Shown here: positions 24,501-31,500 of the stretch, one piece after another
How the letters are laid out: the number at the start of each line of letters is the position of its first letter
How positions within the stretch are numbered: position 1 is the first letter of the stretch
From: Dysidea avara
Lineage: Eukaryota > Porifera > Demospongiae > Dictyoceratida > Dysideidae
Direction of reading: 5' to 3'
DNA length: 64,000 nt
Assembly (NCBI RefSeq): GCF_963678975.1
Contig: NC_089280.1
Coordinates: 2,555,001 to 2,619,000 of the forward strand
Program-made: the position numbers and the translations under genes
The notes under the pieces: model-generated
Seen by the model: only the letters and a program-made list of their open reading frames with translations
What the model was told of the DNA's origin: nothing
The model's database searches: none

Positions 24501-25091
24501 CATCTTACAGTTGAAGTCTTTTCAATATTCTTTGACTAATATAACTCATGTGTATGCCTTACATGGAACTGGGAGTGCTGTTTCTTGTTGGAGAGTTGAT
24601 GAACAACCAGCACTAAGCACTGTAATCAGTTTGCTACCTCAAGTTTTTTCACCAGGTATGCGTTATTAGTTTGTATAGATTTTTGATTACAGTTTTTTCA
24701 CACATTTTTTACAGTTACAATTCTTCCGCTGGAGAATCAGTTATATATTTCAGATACACAAGGAAGTGTATTTGAAGTGAACCTTGATGATGCTTTTACT
24801 AAGAGTAATGCCTGCTGCAATCGTCTTCTTGGTCGTCATCAAGAAGACACAAAGGTGTCTCTGTTTGCCTTACATGGCACTATTAATACTAATGGGTTCC
24901 TTTCTAATGTTGGACATGTCAAGAAAAGTGAACATGAAGAATTATCGTTTGCTAGTGTCAAACAGATTCCTTGCAATGTTTTACTAGCCATGGGAGCAGG
25001 CTACCAAGATGTTTTCCATAGTGGTGAAGTGATGCCTGACCCTCCATTACATTTTACCACATGGGTTACACCATGTCCTTATCTGAAATAA
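366..25091 (+). CDS. Gene A: ROCO/LRRK1-like kinase with degenerate Roc GTPase (21 exons, ~2057 aa)
   Basis: Predicted cytosolic signalling scaffold and Ser/Thr kinase of the ROCO family. The 21 exons (listed separately) join in frame to 6174 nt including the stop. Order: ankyrin repeats (about residues 70-260), leucine-rich repeats (about 290-650), Roc (667-853), COR (854-1319), kinase (1320-1640), WD40-like C-terminus (1650-2057). The length fits vertebrate LRRK1, about 2000 aa. Kinase residues are present: glycine loop GIGGFG (1341-1346), Lys1364 in VAVK, catalytic loop HYDVKPDN (Asp1475), DLG (Asp1518) and APE. The Roc P-loop is absent, because residues 680-687 replace GxxxxGKT, and the DxxG glycine is replaced by Ala735. 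There is no frameshift or internal stop, so I read it as a functional pseudo-GTPase kinase and not a pseudogene. Domains are read from sequence, family behaviour is known, and loss of GTP binding is inferred. The start is the first ATG in a frame whose exon also matches gene B. Confidence 0.88.
1312..1953. mobile_element. hAT-like non-autonomous transposon in gene A intron 1
   Basis: Terminal inverted repeats TAGAGGTGTACCGATA / TAGGGGTGTACCGATA flank 642 bp without a transposase. Perfect 8-bp target duplications CTTATTAT lie at 1304-1311 and 1954-1961, diagnostic for hAT insertion. CCGATAT motifs recur inside both ends. Confidence 0.9.
2627..2739. repeat. 43-bp tandem repeat, about 2.6 copies
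   Basis: Units beginning ATGCGTGTAACTAGC start at 2627, 2670 and 2713. The copies are nearly identical. Intronic, no coding role seen. Confidence 0.9.
3745..3782 (+). CDS. Gene A exon 2 (ankyrin)
   Basis: Only 38 nt, residues 70-82, acceptor TTACAG and donor GTGAGA. It encodes the loop of an ankyrin repeat (DVNTNGQ), completed by TAFHLVAEG in the next exon. Too short to show as an ORF. It is supported by phase and by the 32-nt counterpart in gene B. Confidence 0.78.
3835..3873 (+). CDS. Gene A exon 3 (ankyrin)
   Basis: 39 nt, residues 83-95 (TAFHLVAEGSKQV), the ankyrin TPLHLAA-type helix. It follows a 52-bp intron. Donor GTGAGC, phase 0. Confidence 0.8.
4090..4530. repeat. Interspersed repeat family, copy 1 (gene A intron 3)
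   Basis: Shares diagnostic strings with 29800-30180 and 30500-31120, such as CATACCAARTTTGAGCAA and GTCACGSCT followed by AACTTGAAAATYGGT. Ends not resolved and class unknown. Confidence 0.55.
5238..5397 (+). CDS. Gene A exon 4 (ankyrin)
   Basis: Residues 96-148, ending in phase 1. It contains LLFEHGADPTMK, an ankyrin second helix and hairpin, and FKIGTALLG, matched by FKIGAAFLG in gene B. Acceptor TTTTAG, donor GTAAAT. Confidence 0.87.
6085..6960 (+). mobile_element. Foldback-plus-ORF repeat family, copy i (gene A intron 4)
   Basis: A palindrome with arms of about 135 bp (6085-6375) is followed by a degraded ORF region (about 6430-6922) encoding CGLCSTHYTAVQIKNCLK and SKDEWDTKEDTGKSMKNALY. 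Copies ii and iii in gene A and iv in gene B share the layout. This copy is frameshifted and truncated on the right. Confidence 0.75.
7204..7294 (+). CDS. Gene A exon 5
   Basis: 91 nt, residues 149-178, phase 1 in and phase 2 out. EVLENIWTQNF and LHKELLKW match gene B exon 5 (EILENIW, LHKEILQW), which is also exactly 91 nt. It joins the ankyrin region to the LRR exon. Confidence 0.87.
7773..8301. mobile_element. MITE with TACCGTATAG termini (gene A intron 5)
   Basis: Inverted ends TACCGTATAGCTGGTAATTT and the complement of AAAATAACCCACTATACGGT, with TTCGAAAAT inside both. 529 bp with no convincing coding content. The target duplication was not settled. Confidence 0.7.
8637..10100 (+). CDS. 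Gene A exon 6 (last ankyrin and leucine-rich repeats)
   Basis: 1464 nt, residues 179-666. It begins with one more ankyrin-like unit (GKTLLHIVANSGNYNML) and then about ten leucine-rich repeats, for example VTELNLSYNFLISVP, LKKLNASNNPIISLP and LKELDISNNHLQS. A Ser-rich insert without the LRR pattern interrupts the array around residues 415-450. It ends in VKEMQIFLRQRG just before Roc. Acceptor ATACAG, donor GTACGT. The upstream part of the open frame (from 8512) lies in the intron and is not coding. Confidence 0.92.
10256..10400. mobile_element. Degenerate pogo-like MITE remnant (gene A intron 6)
   Basis: AAACCTGTCTAATCAGGTT and TTAATGAGGTCAGAAA match the better-preserved element at 31461-31635. 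Ends are eroded. Confidence 0.5.
10533..10633 (+). CDS. Gene A exon 7 (degenerate Roc P-loop exon)
   Basis: 101 nt, residues 667-700, phase 2 in and phase 1 out. VPPVKLMFVE aligns with VPAVKVFLMG of gene B, after which gene B has GLGSCGKTT and gene A has EHKEDDCVP. The beta-1 strand is conserved but the Walker A loop is gone, so nucleotide binding is not expected. Confidence 0.87.
10634..11171. other. Gene A intron 7, nothing recognised
   Basis: AT-rich intron between the P-loop-equivalent exon and the switch exon. I looked for an alternative P-loop exon (GxxxxGKS/T next to splice sites) and did not find one by eye. Confidence 0.45.
11172..11278 (+). CDS. Gene A exon 8 (Roc switch region)
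   Basis: 107 nt, residues 701-736, the same length as in gene B. The switch I threonine (KPTVGI in B) is missing (RPVPGS here), and switch II reads DISA in place of DFSG. Donor GTAAGT after WDISAD. Confidence 0.87.
12366..13480 (-). mobile_element. Foldback-plus-ORF repeat family, copy ii (gene A intron 8)
   Basis: Full-looking copy: outer end TAGTAGGGACCACAAAGGAG at left, a 147-codon ORF on the minus strand (13094-12651), and a palindrome at right (13190-13480) ending near TATGGTCCCTACT. The ORF has RCRLCSTRYTAVRIKNC with a CxxC pair and SKDEWDTKEDTAKSMKNALY. The first third of the ORF is the same DNA unit read in another frame. No transposase recognised. Confidence 0.8.
13589..13711 (+). 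CDS. Gene A exon 9 (Roc)
   Basis: 123 nt, residues 737-777. AIYVLCWKAYEGEEGI and LKEWLLLIK correspond to the Roc beta-4 strand and following helix of LRRK proteins. Phase 0 at both ends. Confidence 0.88.
13736..14170. mobile_element. hAT-like MITE (gene A intron 9)
   Basis: Inverted ends TAGGGGTGGGTAATAT / TAGGGGTGGGCGGTAT flank 435 bp. Flanking 8-mers TGTAGTAA and TGTACTAA match at 7 of 8 positions, consistent with an aged hAT target duplication. Confidence 0.8.
14282..14510 (+). CDS. Gene A exon 10 (Roc G4 motif)
   Basis: 229 nt, residues 778-853. VVIVGTDMDAV stands where LRRK proteins have the THxD guanine-specificity motif; His is replaced by Asp791. IRAIKFVSCK is the beta-6 strand shared with gene B. 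Ends in phase 1. Confidence 0.9.
14652..15765 (-). mobile_element. Foldback-plus-ORF repeat family, copy iii (gene A intron 10)
   Basis: Same order and orientation as copy ii: TAGTAGGGACCACAAAGGAG, minus-strand ORF of 138 codons (15366-14950), then a palindrome (15475-15765). The ORF again has SEVSIT..CLLCSTRYTTVRIKNC and DKWDTKEDTGKSMKNALY. Confidence 0.78.
15967..16314. mobile_element. CACTA-like non-autonomous transposon (gene A intron 10)
   Basis: Begins CACTACTGGACA and ends CCAGTAGTG, with 3-bp target duplications TAC on both sides (15964-15966, 16315-16317). The interior is rich in CAATGAAAAT-type inverted motifs. A larger relative lies at 54611-56939. Termini and duplication length fit the EnSpm/CACTA superfamily. 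Confidence 0.82.
16537..16660 (+). CDS. Gene A exon 11 (start of COR)
   Basis: 124 nt, residues 854-894. KVPTTYVKLQAEI and TWEDIL match gene B (TIPASYYRLQEKI, VWKDIV) and the start of COR-A in LRRK proteins. Acceptor ATTTAG, donor GTAAGG, phase 2 out. Confidence 0.87.
16679..16726. repeat. (CTAC)n microsatellite inside gene A intron 11
   Basis: About twelve CTAC units make up half of a 93-bp intron. They give a long pyrimidine-rich stretch about 25 bp upstream of the exon 12 acceptor. Confidence 0.92.
16754..16821 (+). CDS. Gene A exon 12 (COR)
   Basis: 68 nt, residues 895-917 (LHKSELIVAIKYLKEHG), the same length as in gene B. The preceding intron is 93 bp, and about half of it is a CTAC microsatellite. 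Confidence 0.86.
17044..17608. mobile_element. TGTGACC-ended element, copy 1 (gene A intron 12)
   Basis: Starts TGTCACCGGCTGT and ends AAAATCTGGTCACA. The interior is clearly homologous, in the same orientation, to 40281-40930 (shared GGATAGCAAGCAC, AGCAGTTGGAC, CCAAGCCAGGTCCTTCACAA). The 87-codon open frame inside is not conserved and I do not call it a gene. Confidence 0.75.
17874..17975 (+). CDS. Gene A exon 13 (COR)
   Basis: 102 nt, residues 918-951. RLMYFDS and YFDPQWIYSVFTHVV fit the COR pattern of a hydrophobic strand followed by DPQWL. It continues after a 73-bp intron. Phase 1 at both ends. Confidence 0.87.
18049..19151 (+). CDS. Gene A exon 14 (COR-A/COR-B)
   Basis: 1103 nt, residues 952-1319. 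It holds LLIPSLLQ, GLCFRRIFFAFHIAANIWPKL (typical COR-B entry) and a Cys-rich end with CPYC, CATC and CPAH before KHLAPDV. The Cys/His pattern is kept in gene B and could bind zinc. Donor GTAAGT at 19152. The open frame beyond that is intron. Confidence 0.9.
19420..19902. mobile_element. GTCTGGATT-ended MITE (gene A intron 14)
   Basis: Left GTCTGGATTCAGTAGAATGG and right complement GTCTGGATTTAGTGGAATGG are the ends of long inverted arms that also share GATAATCTCACCTC. Related pieces at 51127-51170 and 56975-57478. Confidence 0.75.
19903..20636. other. Rest of gene A intron 14, nothing recognised
   Basis: AT-rich, no supported exon, RNA gene or repeat. The short minus-strand open frame here has no homology I recognise. 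Confidence 0.4.
20637..20744 (+). CDS. Gene A exon 15 (kinase glycine loop)
   Basis: 108 nt, residues 1320-1355. LGIGGFGVV is the glycine-rich ATP loop. VFNDITVEKI matches VFDDILVDKI of gene B. Not open long enough to stand out as an ORF. Confidence 0.88.
20839..21144 (+). CDS. Gene A exon 16 (kinase N-lobe)
   Basis: 306 nt, residues 1356-1457. QVAVKS carries the ATP-anchoring Lys1364, ELNKLITVDHPHIINLIGFC holds the alpha-C region, and VLEWAPLGSLKSLL is the hinge. A 24-nt direct duplication just after the lysine gives the repeated peptide FTGGPLSS/FIGGPLSS, absent from gene B. Confidence 0.92.
21200..21496 (+). CDS. Gene A exon 17 (kinase catalytic and activation segments)
   Basis: 297 nt, residues 1458-1556. 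IVHYDVKPDNILV is the catalytic loop with Tyr in place of the HRD arginine. VKLADLG is the metal-binding motif, followed by ATPGHSAPE. Between them lies an insert of about 25 residues with GHNC and CMFC that is kept in gene B. Confidence 0.93.
21726..21975. mobile_element. TGTGACC-ended MITE (gene A intron 17)
   Basis: Inverted ends TGTGACCGGATTTGCAAAA / TGTGACCTGATTTGCGAAAA, 250 bp, flanked by TATA on both sides. It shares termini with the elements at 17044, 22934 and 40281. Confidence 0.82.
22038..22178 (+). CDS. Gene A exon 18 (kinase C-lobe)
   Basis: 141 nt, residues 1557-1603. VDIYSLGITLYELMT is the subdomain IX helix; IGLRPPL is in subdomain X. Acceptor ATACAG, donor GTAACT, phase 0 at both ends. 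Confidence 0.92.
22934..23073. mobile_element. TGTGACC-ended MITE (gene A intron 18)
   Basis: 140-bp element with ends TGTGACCAAATCTGC / TGTGACCGGATCTGTGAAAA and inverted TCTTATAGCC motifs inside. Confidence 0.75.
23156..23446 (+). CDS. Gene A exon 19 (kinase end, WD40 start)
   Basis: 291 nt, residues 1604-1700. LVVNCWAQEYTARPTAQEI is kinase subdomain XI with its conserved arginine. A beta-rich stretch then opens the WD40-like part. About 204 nt (23168-23371) are nearly identical to genes B and C, with 7 differences from B counted by eye. Confidence 0.92.
23447..23958. other. Gene A intron 19, nothing recognised
   Basis: AT-rich intron of 512 bp between exons 19 and 20. No repeat or exon identified. 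In genes B and C the matching intron is only 57 bp. Confidence 0.45.
23959..24655 (+). CDS. Gene A exon 20 (WD40-like)
   Basis: 697 nt, residues 1701-1932. VFIASVFGEITVVNAS, IELWCGCGSGVIEVI and VSCWRVDEQP have propeller-blade character and align with MASQHGTITVVSA, DLWCGCDLSTIKVI and VSCWSVGDQP of gene B. Donor GTATGC, phase 1. Confidence 0.9.
24715..25091 (+). CDS. Gene A exon 21 (WD40-like C-terminus, stop)
   Basis: 377 nt, residues 1933-2057 and TAA. VTILPLENQLYISDTQGSVF and VLLAMGAGYQDVF match gene B and pseudogene D. Pseudogene D has the same exon length. Confidence 0.91.
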
Positions 25092-25889
25092 GTGCATATA
25101 CATTTACTTTACTTAGTGTGTAGGTACATAACTTTTTGGTTATTGTAGGCACATCATAAACTAGTTATTTAGGAGAGTGTGTTGTATTCACTTATAAGTT
25201 CACACTTATATGTTTATTTATTGAACACTTGTTTTAGTACACTAAGCTATAATTATTCATCATTATCTATAAGTGTTATTTAGTGTAACACACTTATTTA
25301 TTCATTTATTGCAATTACAAAGTACTGCAGATAGTATCCACAATTGTTTCTAGGTACATGATATGGTTGCAGTTGAAAACTATTAAATTAAAAATGCTGC
25401 TGGTTAGGCCTGAGTCAAATATGTCAAAACTTTGCCAGAAAATGCTTTCATGAATTTTCCAAAATGTTCACCTATTTTACTCTTTGGTGTTCCCGTTATG
25501 CTTGCCTATAATCAGTGAATGCTCTATTAGAGTATTTCAATACAAAGTGACTATTTTATTAGAGAGATAAGGAGCTACGTATAGTGCATTTGAGTGGATT
25601 CTCTTACAATTTTCACTGACTGCTCTATTAGGGAGTATTGAATCCACGTCATCATTATGCTGGCATATTTGATGCACGCCTAGTGCTGGTACTTAAAGTT
25701 CTTTATGACTGTATGCAGGTCTGATGTTCATGGAAGGATGATCAGTAAGTTTAGCCACCACAAAGTCAAAGATAATTAAAAATTAAGTTCAATAATTTGT
25801 AACTAATTGGTTGATGAAATAGTTCTTGCATTCAAAATTAATGTAACCTATGCACATTGGAATTATGTTATTTATAATTTGACTTTCTA
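25092..25889. other. 3' flank of gene A
   Basis: AT-rich, presumably 3' UTR and spacer. I see no convincing AATAAA close to the stop. No gene found. Confidence 0.4.
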
Positions 25890-26515
25890 GTCTTTGTAGA
25901 GTAAAAAATGGGCATTTTGTGCACTTTGTGATACAATTCTGAAACTTTCCACATAATATAAATTACACTCCTTTTTTATAAGTGCCTCTGCAGATGTGAC
26001 CTTTACAGCCATTTTTATAAATTCACCACGTCTATTTCTTTCCCTGAGGCATTATTTTCACACTGTTAAAAATTAAAGGTGTTGACCTAAGAAACAACTT
26101 GGCTTGTATAGACTTCGAAGTTATGACCATTTTTATTAGTAACAAAATTCTTGGAATTAATTTACCATCGGGGTATAATTACCAATGCGTAGGTAACCTA
26201 TATAATTTCACGGCTTATATATAAACGGTCATAACTTTGAAACAAAATCACCTATTATTTCAAATAAAAATCAAGGTGTTACTTTAGCAAGACCATTAAT
26301 TTGAAACCATGTTTTTAACCATGGAAAATAATGCCTCAGAGTGAAAAAGGATAAATTTTCAATGCAAAGATGCATATAGCTGTAAAGGTCACCAAAGGTC
26401 AAATCTGTGATGACAGTCATGACACTACGAAATTAAATGTCATAAGGAGTGGAATTTGTGTGGAAATAAAGTTTCAGAAATGATGCACTTTTTTCACTTC
26501 TATCTAGTTTAACCA
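25890..26515. repeat. Large degenerate foldback between genes A and B
   Basis: Two imperfect inverted arms of about 250-300 bp share CTGAGGCATTATTTTC, CTGAAACTTT and GTGACCTTTACAGC. No coding sequence and no target duplication established. Confidence 0.65.
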
Positions 26516-26611
26516 CATGAGATTATTGGGTTGCTGGTGATATTATAGGACAGCTGTAGGAAAAAGAACAACAAAAGCCAGTGCTAGCATAACTGTACAG
26601 ATACAAAAAAT

Positions 26612-26880
26612 GATATCTAATACAAAACAACCCAACCATGAGTGCAGCCTATCCAACAATAGGCTAGTATGAAAAAGATGTGGTATCAATTGTGGCGGCA
26701 AAGAAATGGCTGCAATGATATACTGTCACTTAATTATAATTTTGCAATGTGACTCACATTACAAAATTATAATTGACAGTGTATCATTGCAGCCATTTCT
26801 TGGCCAGGTGATATTACATCTTTTTCATACTAGTTGATAGGCCGTACCCTTTTTCACAGTTGTGCTGTTTTGGATTAAAT
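26612..26880. mobile_element. Foldback MITE of the GGCTGCAATGAT family
   Basis: Inverted arms containing CTAGTATGAAAAAGATG and AAGAAATGGCTGCAATGATA with their complements. The core motif recurs at 31808-32071 and 32995-33247. Confidence 0.78.
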
Positions 26881-27721
26881 AAATTAAAATTGTTATCAGT
26901 ATATATTTCTTAGTAGGTACCTGCAAGAAAACATACTGAAAGTCTATCAAATTGAGTAGCTATATAAGTTATAGTTAAACCCCACCACGAGTAGGATTAG
27001 GATATCATTGTTATCAACTAGATATAATATCCTACAAGTGCAAGTGGAGTTTAACTAGCTTCTATCCCACACTTTGAAGTAGTCTAGTTTATAAACGTGT
27101 TAATAAGCATGTCAGTTGTATATGGCTGAATATGTAGTTTTTGTGATAGTATGGCTTCAATTTTTTGCTGAACATGTACAGTAGTTTTATAGTGTGCATG
27201 GCTTCAAATTTTGCTTAACTTGTAGATTTTATGGTGTGTATGGCTTGTGGTTGACCTTTATATTATGTATATGTACTTGAAGTAAAATACTGATGTCTTA
27301 AAACACTATTATTGTTCAGAAATAGAAATGATACCTTCAGATTTCAGCATAATGGCAGTAAGCAAAATACATAGCTTACTACACTAGCTATACAGATACT
27401 ACACTATACAGATAGCAAACTATGTCGTTCTTTCAGTAAACCTTTTCAAAAGAGTTATAGTGGAGAGAGCATACAGTTATAACAATTATGACAAGACCCA
27501 AAAGTGTGAAAGGTGACAAATGGAGCGATTATAGTCTTCTTCACTTTTGGTTTTACTCAGCCTTAGCTTCATACCACTGACACCAATAATTGATCCATGC
27601 GTTGACTTTACTAAAGGGATGCTGTACTGCAGAAAACTACTAGAGGAAGTGCATTACAGTACAAAGTGACATTCCATAACTTCTAGAACATATAACAGCT
27701 GACCAATCTAAAATATATCTA
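26881..27721. other. Convergent intergenic spacer, nothing recognised
   Basis: AT-rich sequence between the two 3' ends. A short palindrome around 26985-27055 (AGGATTAGGATATCA and its complement) is the only structure noticed. Confidence 0.4.
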
Positions 27722-28146
27722 AGTGTGAAAAAAAGAATCCCATTCTATCGCAAGTAAGTGTTAGCTAATGTTTTACATACTTGTTTTGTTAATTGTTATA
27801 CCAAAGCAAATTAAATCACTTTGTAGCTGAATGCTGATTGCCATGCACTTTCAATCATGTCACCATTGCCTATTCTTGTTAACAAAGTTAAAAATCCAAT
27901 GTATGCATAATATTATAATACAGTGATAGCCAAAGGCACCAACATACATTCCCTCATTAATGACAAGTGCATGAGTTAATTATATTGACAGGCAATATAA
28001 TTGACATGCAAAAATTATTGGTACACAAATAAAATACAAATTGCCCCAATGATAGATATTGTGCATGTGTGTGCTTATTTATAACAATCTCTACACATAT
28101 GTGCAGTCAACTATAGACACTACATGACTGCACAGTTCATGTTCCT

Positions 28147-28511
28147 TCAAGTCTTTGGAAGAACCCATATGATAAAATACAAATTTTGGTCAGAAATGTC
28201 ATTATTGTATTTAAAAAGATCTTGATATCCAGCTCCCATGCCAAGCAAAACATCACAGCAAACATGTGGCCTCAATGAGTTGTCATCAGTTAATTTAGAT
28301 ACACTACCTATGTTAGTTAGAAACCCCTTGGTGTTCATTCTTCCATGCAACACAAACAAATTATTGAGTAACGCTGACTGATGGTGACAGAGCAAAAGGC
28401 TACAATGATAATTGGCACTGTCACTGATTGCTTCATTCAGATTGAAACTGTATACACTTCCAATAGTATCTGTGACATATAAGGTAGCCCCAAGTGGAAG
28501 GATGATGCTAG
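28147..28511 (-). CDS. Gene B exon 21 (C-terminus, stop)
   Basis: 365 nt, residues 1913-2033. ASIILPLGATLYVTDTIGSV and VLLGMGAGYQDLF. It ends IIWVLPKT and stop. Gene C has the same length. Confidence 0.92.
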
Positions 28512-31500
28512 CTACACAAATATAATGCTGGGGCAATAAATTTTACATACCACAGCATAAACGTACCTGGTGAATGAAGATGATCTAGTTTGATCACAGT
28601 GACTAGTGTCGGTTGATCTCCAACACTCCAGCAGGAAACGACACTTCCACAATTGTGTAGGGCATACATGTAGACAATATTACTTGTAGAGTGGGGACAA
28701 GATTTCAACTGCATGATGCTGGAGTCTTGTGGGATATCTGCAGAGCTTGCATGGGCACTAAATGTTGCTTTCACATATGGCTGAGAATTGCCTTGTGGAG
28801 TAGTGATAACTTTTATGGTACTCAGATCACACCCACACCACAAATCATTGTTCGCACTGTTACACACTTCAGCAGTACACATCTGTGGTCCTGAAGTTGA
28901 AATGGTGGAAACAATGTTGGCTTTGAAGTTACTTAAGTCATTATGTAATGTAAAGGTTAGCCGAAGATCTACAAAAGCTATAACACCACTCTTGTATGTT
29001 AGAGCCAGTAATCTAGCCTGACTGTCAATGGTAATCATCTCAATCAAATCTTCATCATCAAACTTAAACTCTTCTGTTTGGTGTACAATGCTGAGAGTAG
29101 TGGCACTAACAACTGTTATTGTTCCATGTTGTGATGCCATCCACACATGCATGCCAAGTTGACACATGGATACAACAAGAGTCTCAATTTGTATGGGAGT
29201 ACCCTGCAGAGGTTTGGTGAAGGTTATTATACAATGTACATGTCATGGAGTGTTACCAACCTCAAACAAGTTAACATGACTGCAACTCTCTGGTTTAGCA
29301 AATTCGTAAACAGATACTTCACAATCCCCATCATTGGTGGTGTGAGCCAACCATAGTGACTGTTGATCCTCAACAGTAACAACCAGAGCAGCAGACACTA
29401 CACTGTATGGTAGTTCAGTGTTGTAAGTGTTTGTCAGTTTGAGACAATCTGGTGATTGGAGTATGGAAACTATTTCCTGAGCAGTTGGCCTGGCAGCATA
29501 CTCTTGAGCCCAACAGTTCACCACTAGTTCTTTCAGTATGATCGGGTAATTGGGATTTTCCTACAAGCAAAGTATTCATGCCAAAGTATTTACAGGCAAG
29601 AGCATATAACCATGCAGTAAACAAATAGATCTCATAAAATGTTTGAAATGTGCACTGACACATTGCAATCCTCAAATACGCAAAAAGAATGGAGAGTGAA
29701 ACATCAACCCATACAATTTCCAGAAATGCGACATCATCTACCTATTTACGGTGATAATTAAGTTGAAAGTATATTCTTACGTTTATACGTGAATCAAGAC
29801 ACATGGTAGTGTGTCATACAGCCAAGAAAACTGATTTGCCTTACCACGTGTATATGGAATTTTTACACATACATAGGTCCATGCTACCTTCTCCAAATAA
29901 AATGATTTTTATGCTGCAAATTCCCTCCACCTACAGTGTTCCATGAACATACCAAATTTGAGCAAAATTACCATATGCATTTGTGAAATATGAGCTCTCA
30001 AATATGTGTTCATTTTTTCCTTCATTTTGGGGGCTTGGATTTCTTTTGCAAACTTTTCAAAGCCATTATAACATGTAAATGCATATAAGGACCTATAAGT
30101 ATAATTACATACTAAGTTTGGTGCAAATCTGATCAATGTTTGAGTGCTAGCTTAGCTGCCTTAATACTTGTGCTGGGCGGCATTGAAAAATAGCAAACGG
30201 TATACTTTCCATAAAAAGTATCATGGTATTACTAAATATCACGGTATTACTAAATATCACAGTATTAATGTAAAAGACATTAGCATTAAAGTAACTGCTA
30301 TTTATCTCAACAAAAGCACCAAATACCCATGGTAGCTCAGCAAACTTAAAAGTTCAATAAAACATCTTCACAAACAGTAACTTAAAAAATTACTTAGAAC
30401 AGTCACTAAGAACTTTAAAAGTACATGAAAAATCTTTTAATCAGAACAGGGACCCATCTTCACCACTGAATTCAGCTGACCAACTCACTTAACTTTATAA
30501 TCTACACTAATTATCAAGACACATGGTAGTGCATGTGTCATGCGGCCAAGAAAGCTGGCGACCACACCATGAGTATATTAACAGGAAGAAAGAAAACAGC
30601 TTTTTCATGCGTGCATAGCTCCATGGCCCCTTCTCCAAAGCACACTATTTTTGCATTATAACTGTCCCCCAGGTAGGGTACGCCACACAGCAAATTTATT
30701 AAATTCGCAACAGCCATTTGCAATATATGGGCGTTCAAAAGTTCATTTGAATCTCTTTGTTTTTTTCTTCTAATGTCGTATGGGGGGCTATGGGGGCTTC
30801 GATTTCTTTTCGCACACTTTGCAAAAATTGCTATAAAATGCAAACATGTAACTTGATTGCCTTGATCTTTGGCACAAATGAAGAGTGTGTAACGGTGGAT
30901 TCATGTACTAAGTTTGTTGTGAATCTGAGGAATATTCAAGGAGTTATGGGCATTTATTCACATAAAAAATGATCAAACTTCTGTCACGGCTACAGGGTAA
31001 ACCGAGCATAGAAATAACTTGAAAATTGGTGTGTAGATAGGCTGATCATCGTAGCAGTGCCTTTTGATAGTGTGAATAGCAATAGAGTTACAGCGACAAA
31101 GTTATAAAGCAAAAACCAAGCAAGTATAAAATAGCGGGATTGAGATACTCTAATAGAGCAATCACCGCGGGGTTAAAAAGGTGTGCAAAAAATGTCGAAA
31201 AAAAAACCTACCAGAGTTTGAACCAGGGACCTCCATACCTAACACCTGCATCCTTAACCACTGAATCACTGCTACCTTGGCTGATCACTTCACATAATTT
31301 CTGCTTTATAAATGAAATTTCTAGTTGAAATCTGCTTATAATCAAACATTTGTAATTTCATAGATCTACCAATAGAAGTACTAGATTGTTCTAGAACATT
31401 CTATGTATGTTCTATTAGAAGTCCTCAAAAAAATGTGCACTCTATTAGAGTATTACAATACAGTGAAACCTGTCTAATCAGGTTACTGCATAAAGAGGTC

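Larger units (their letters stand above)
27722..29690 (-). repeat. Segmental duplication, B-side copy
   Basis: Matches 61352-63328 across coding exons 19-21, both short introns and about 430 bp of 3' flank (shared TTTTACATACTTGTTT, TCAATCATGTCACCATTGCC). Similarity ends near 29690, just inside intron 18. Confidence 0.85.

Noticed and set aside
366..25091. Gene A as a pseudogene because the Roc motifs are missing
   Set aside because: All 21 exons stay in frame with good splice sites and the kinase motifs are intact, which is not expected for a dead copy of this length.
30538..30843. 101-codon minus-strand open frame
   Set aside because: Coincides with a copy of the interspersed repeat family; other copies are not open.
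31199..31285. Functional tRNA gene
   Set aside because: A- and B-box-like sequences are present but no consistent cloverleaf or anticodon stem, so it is called a SINE remnant.
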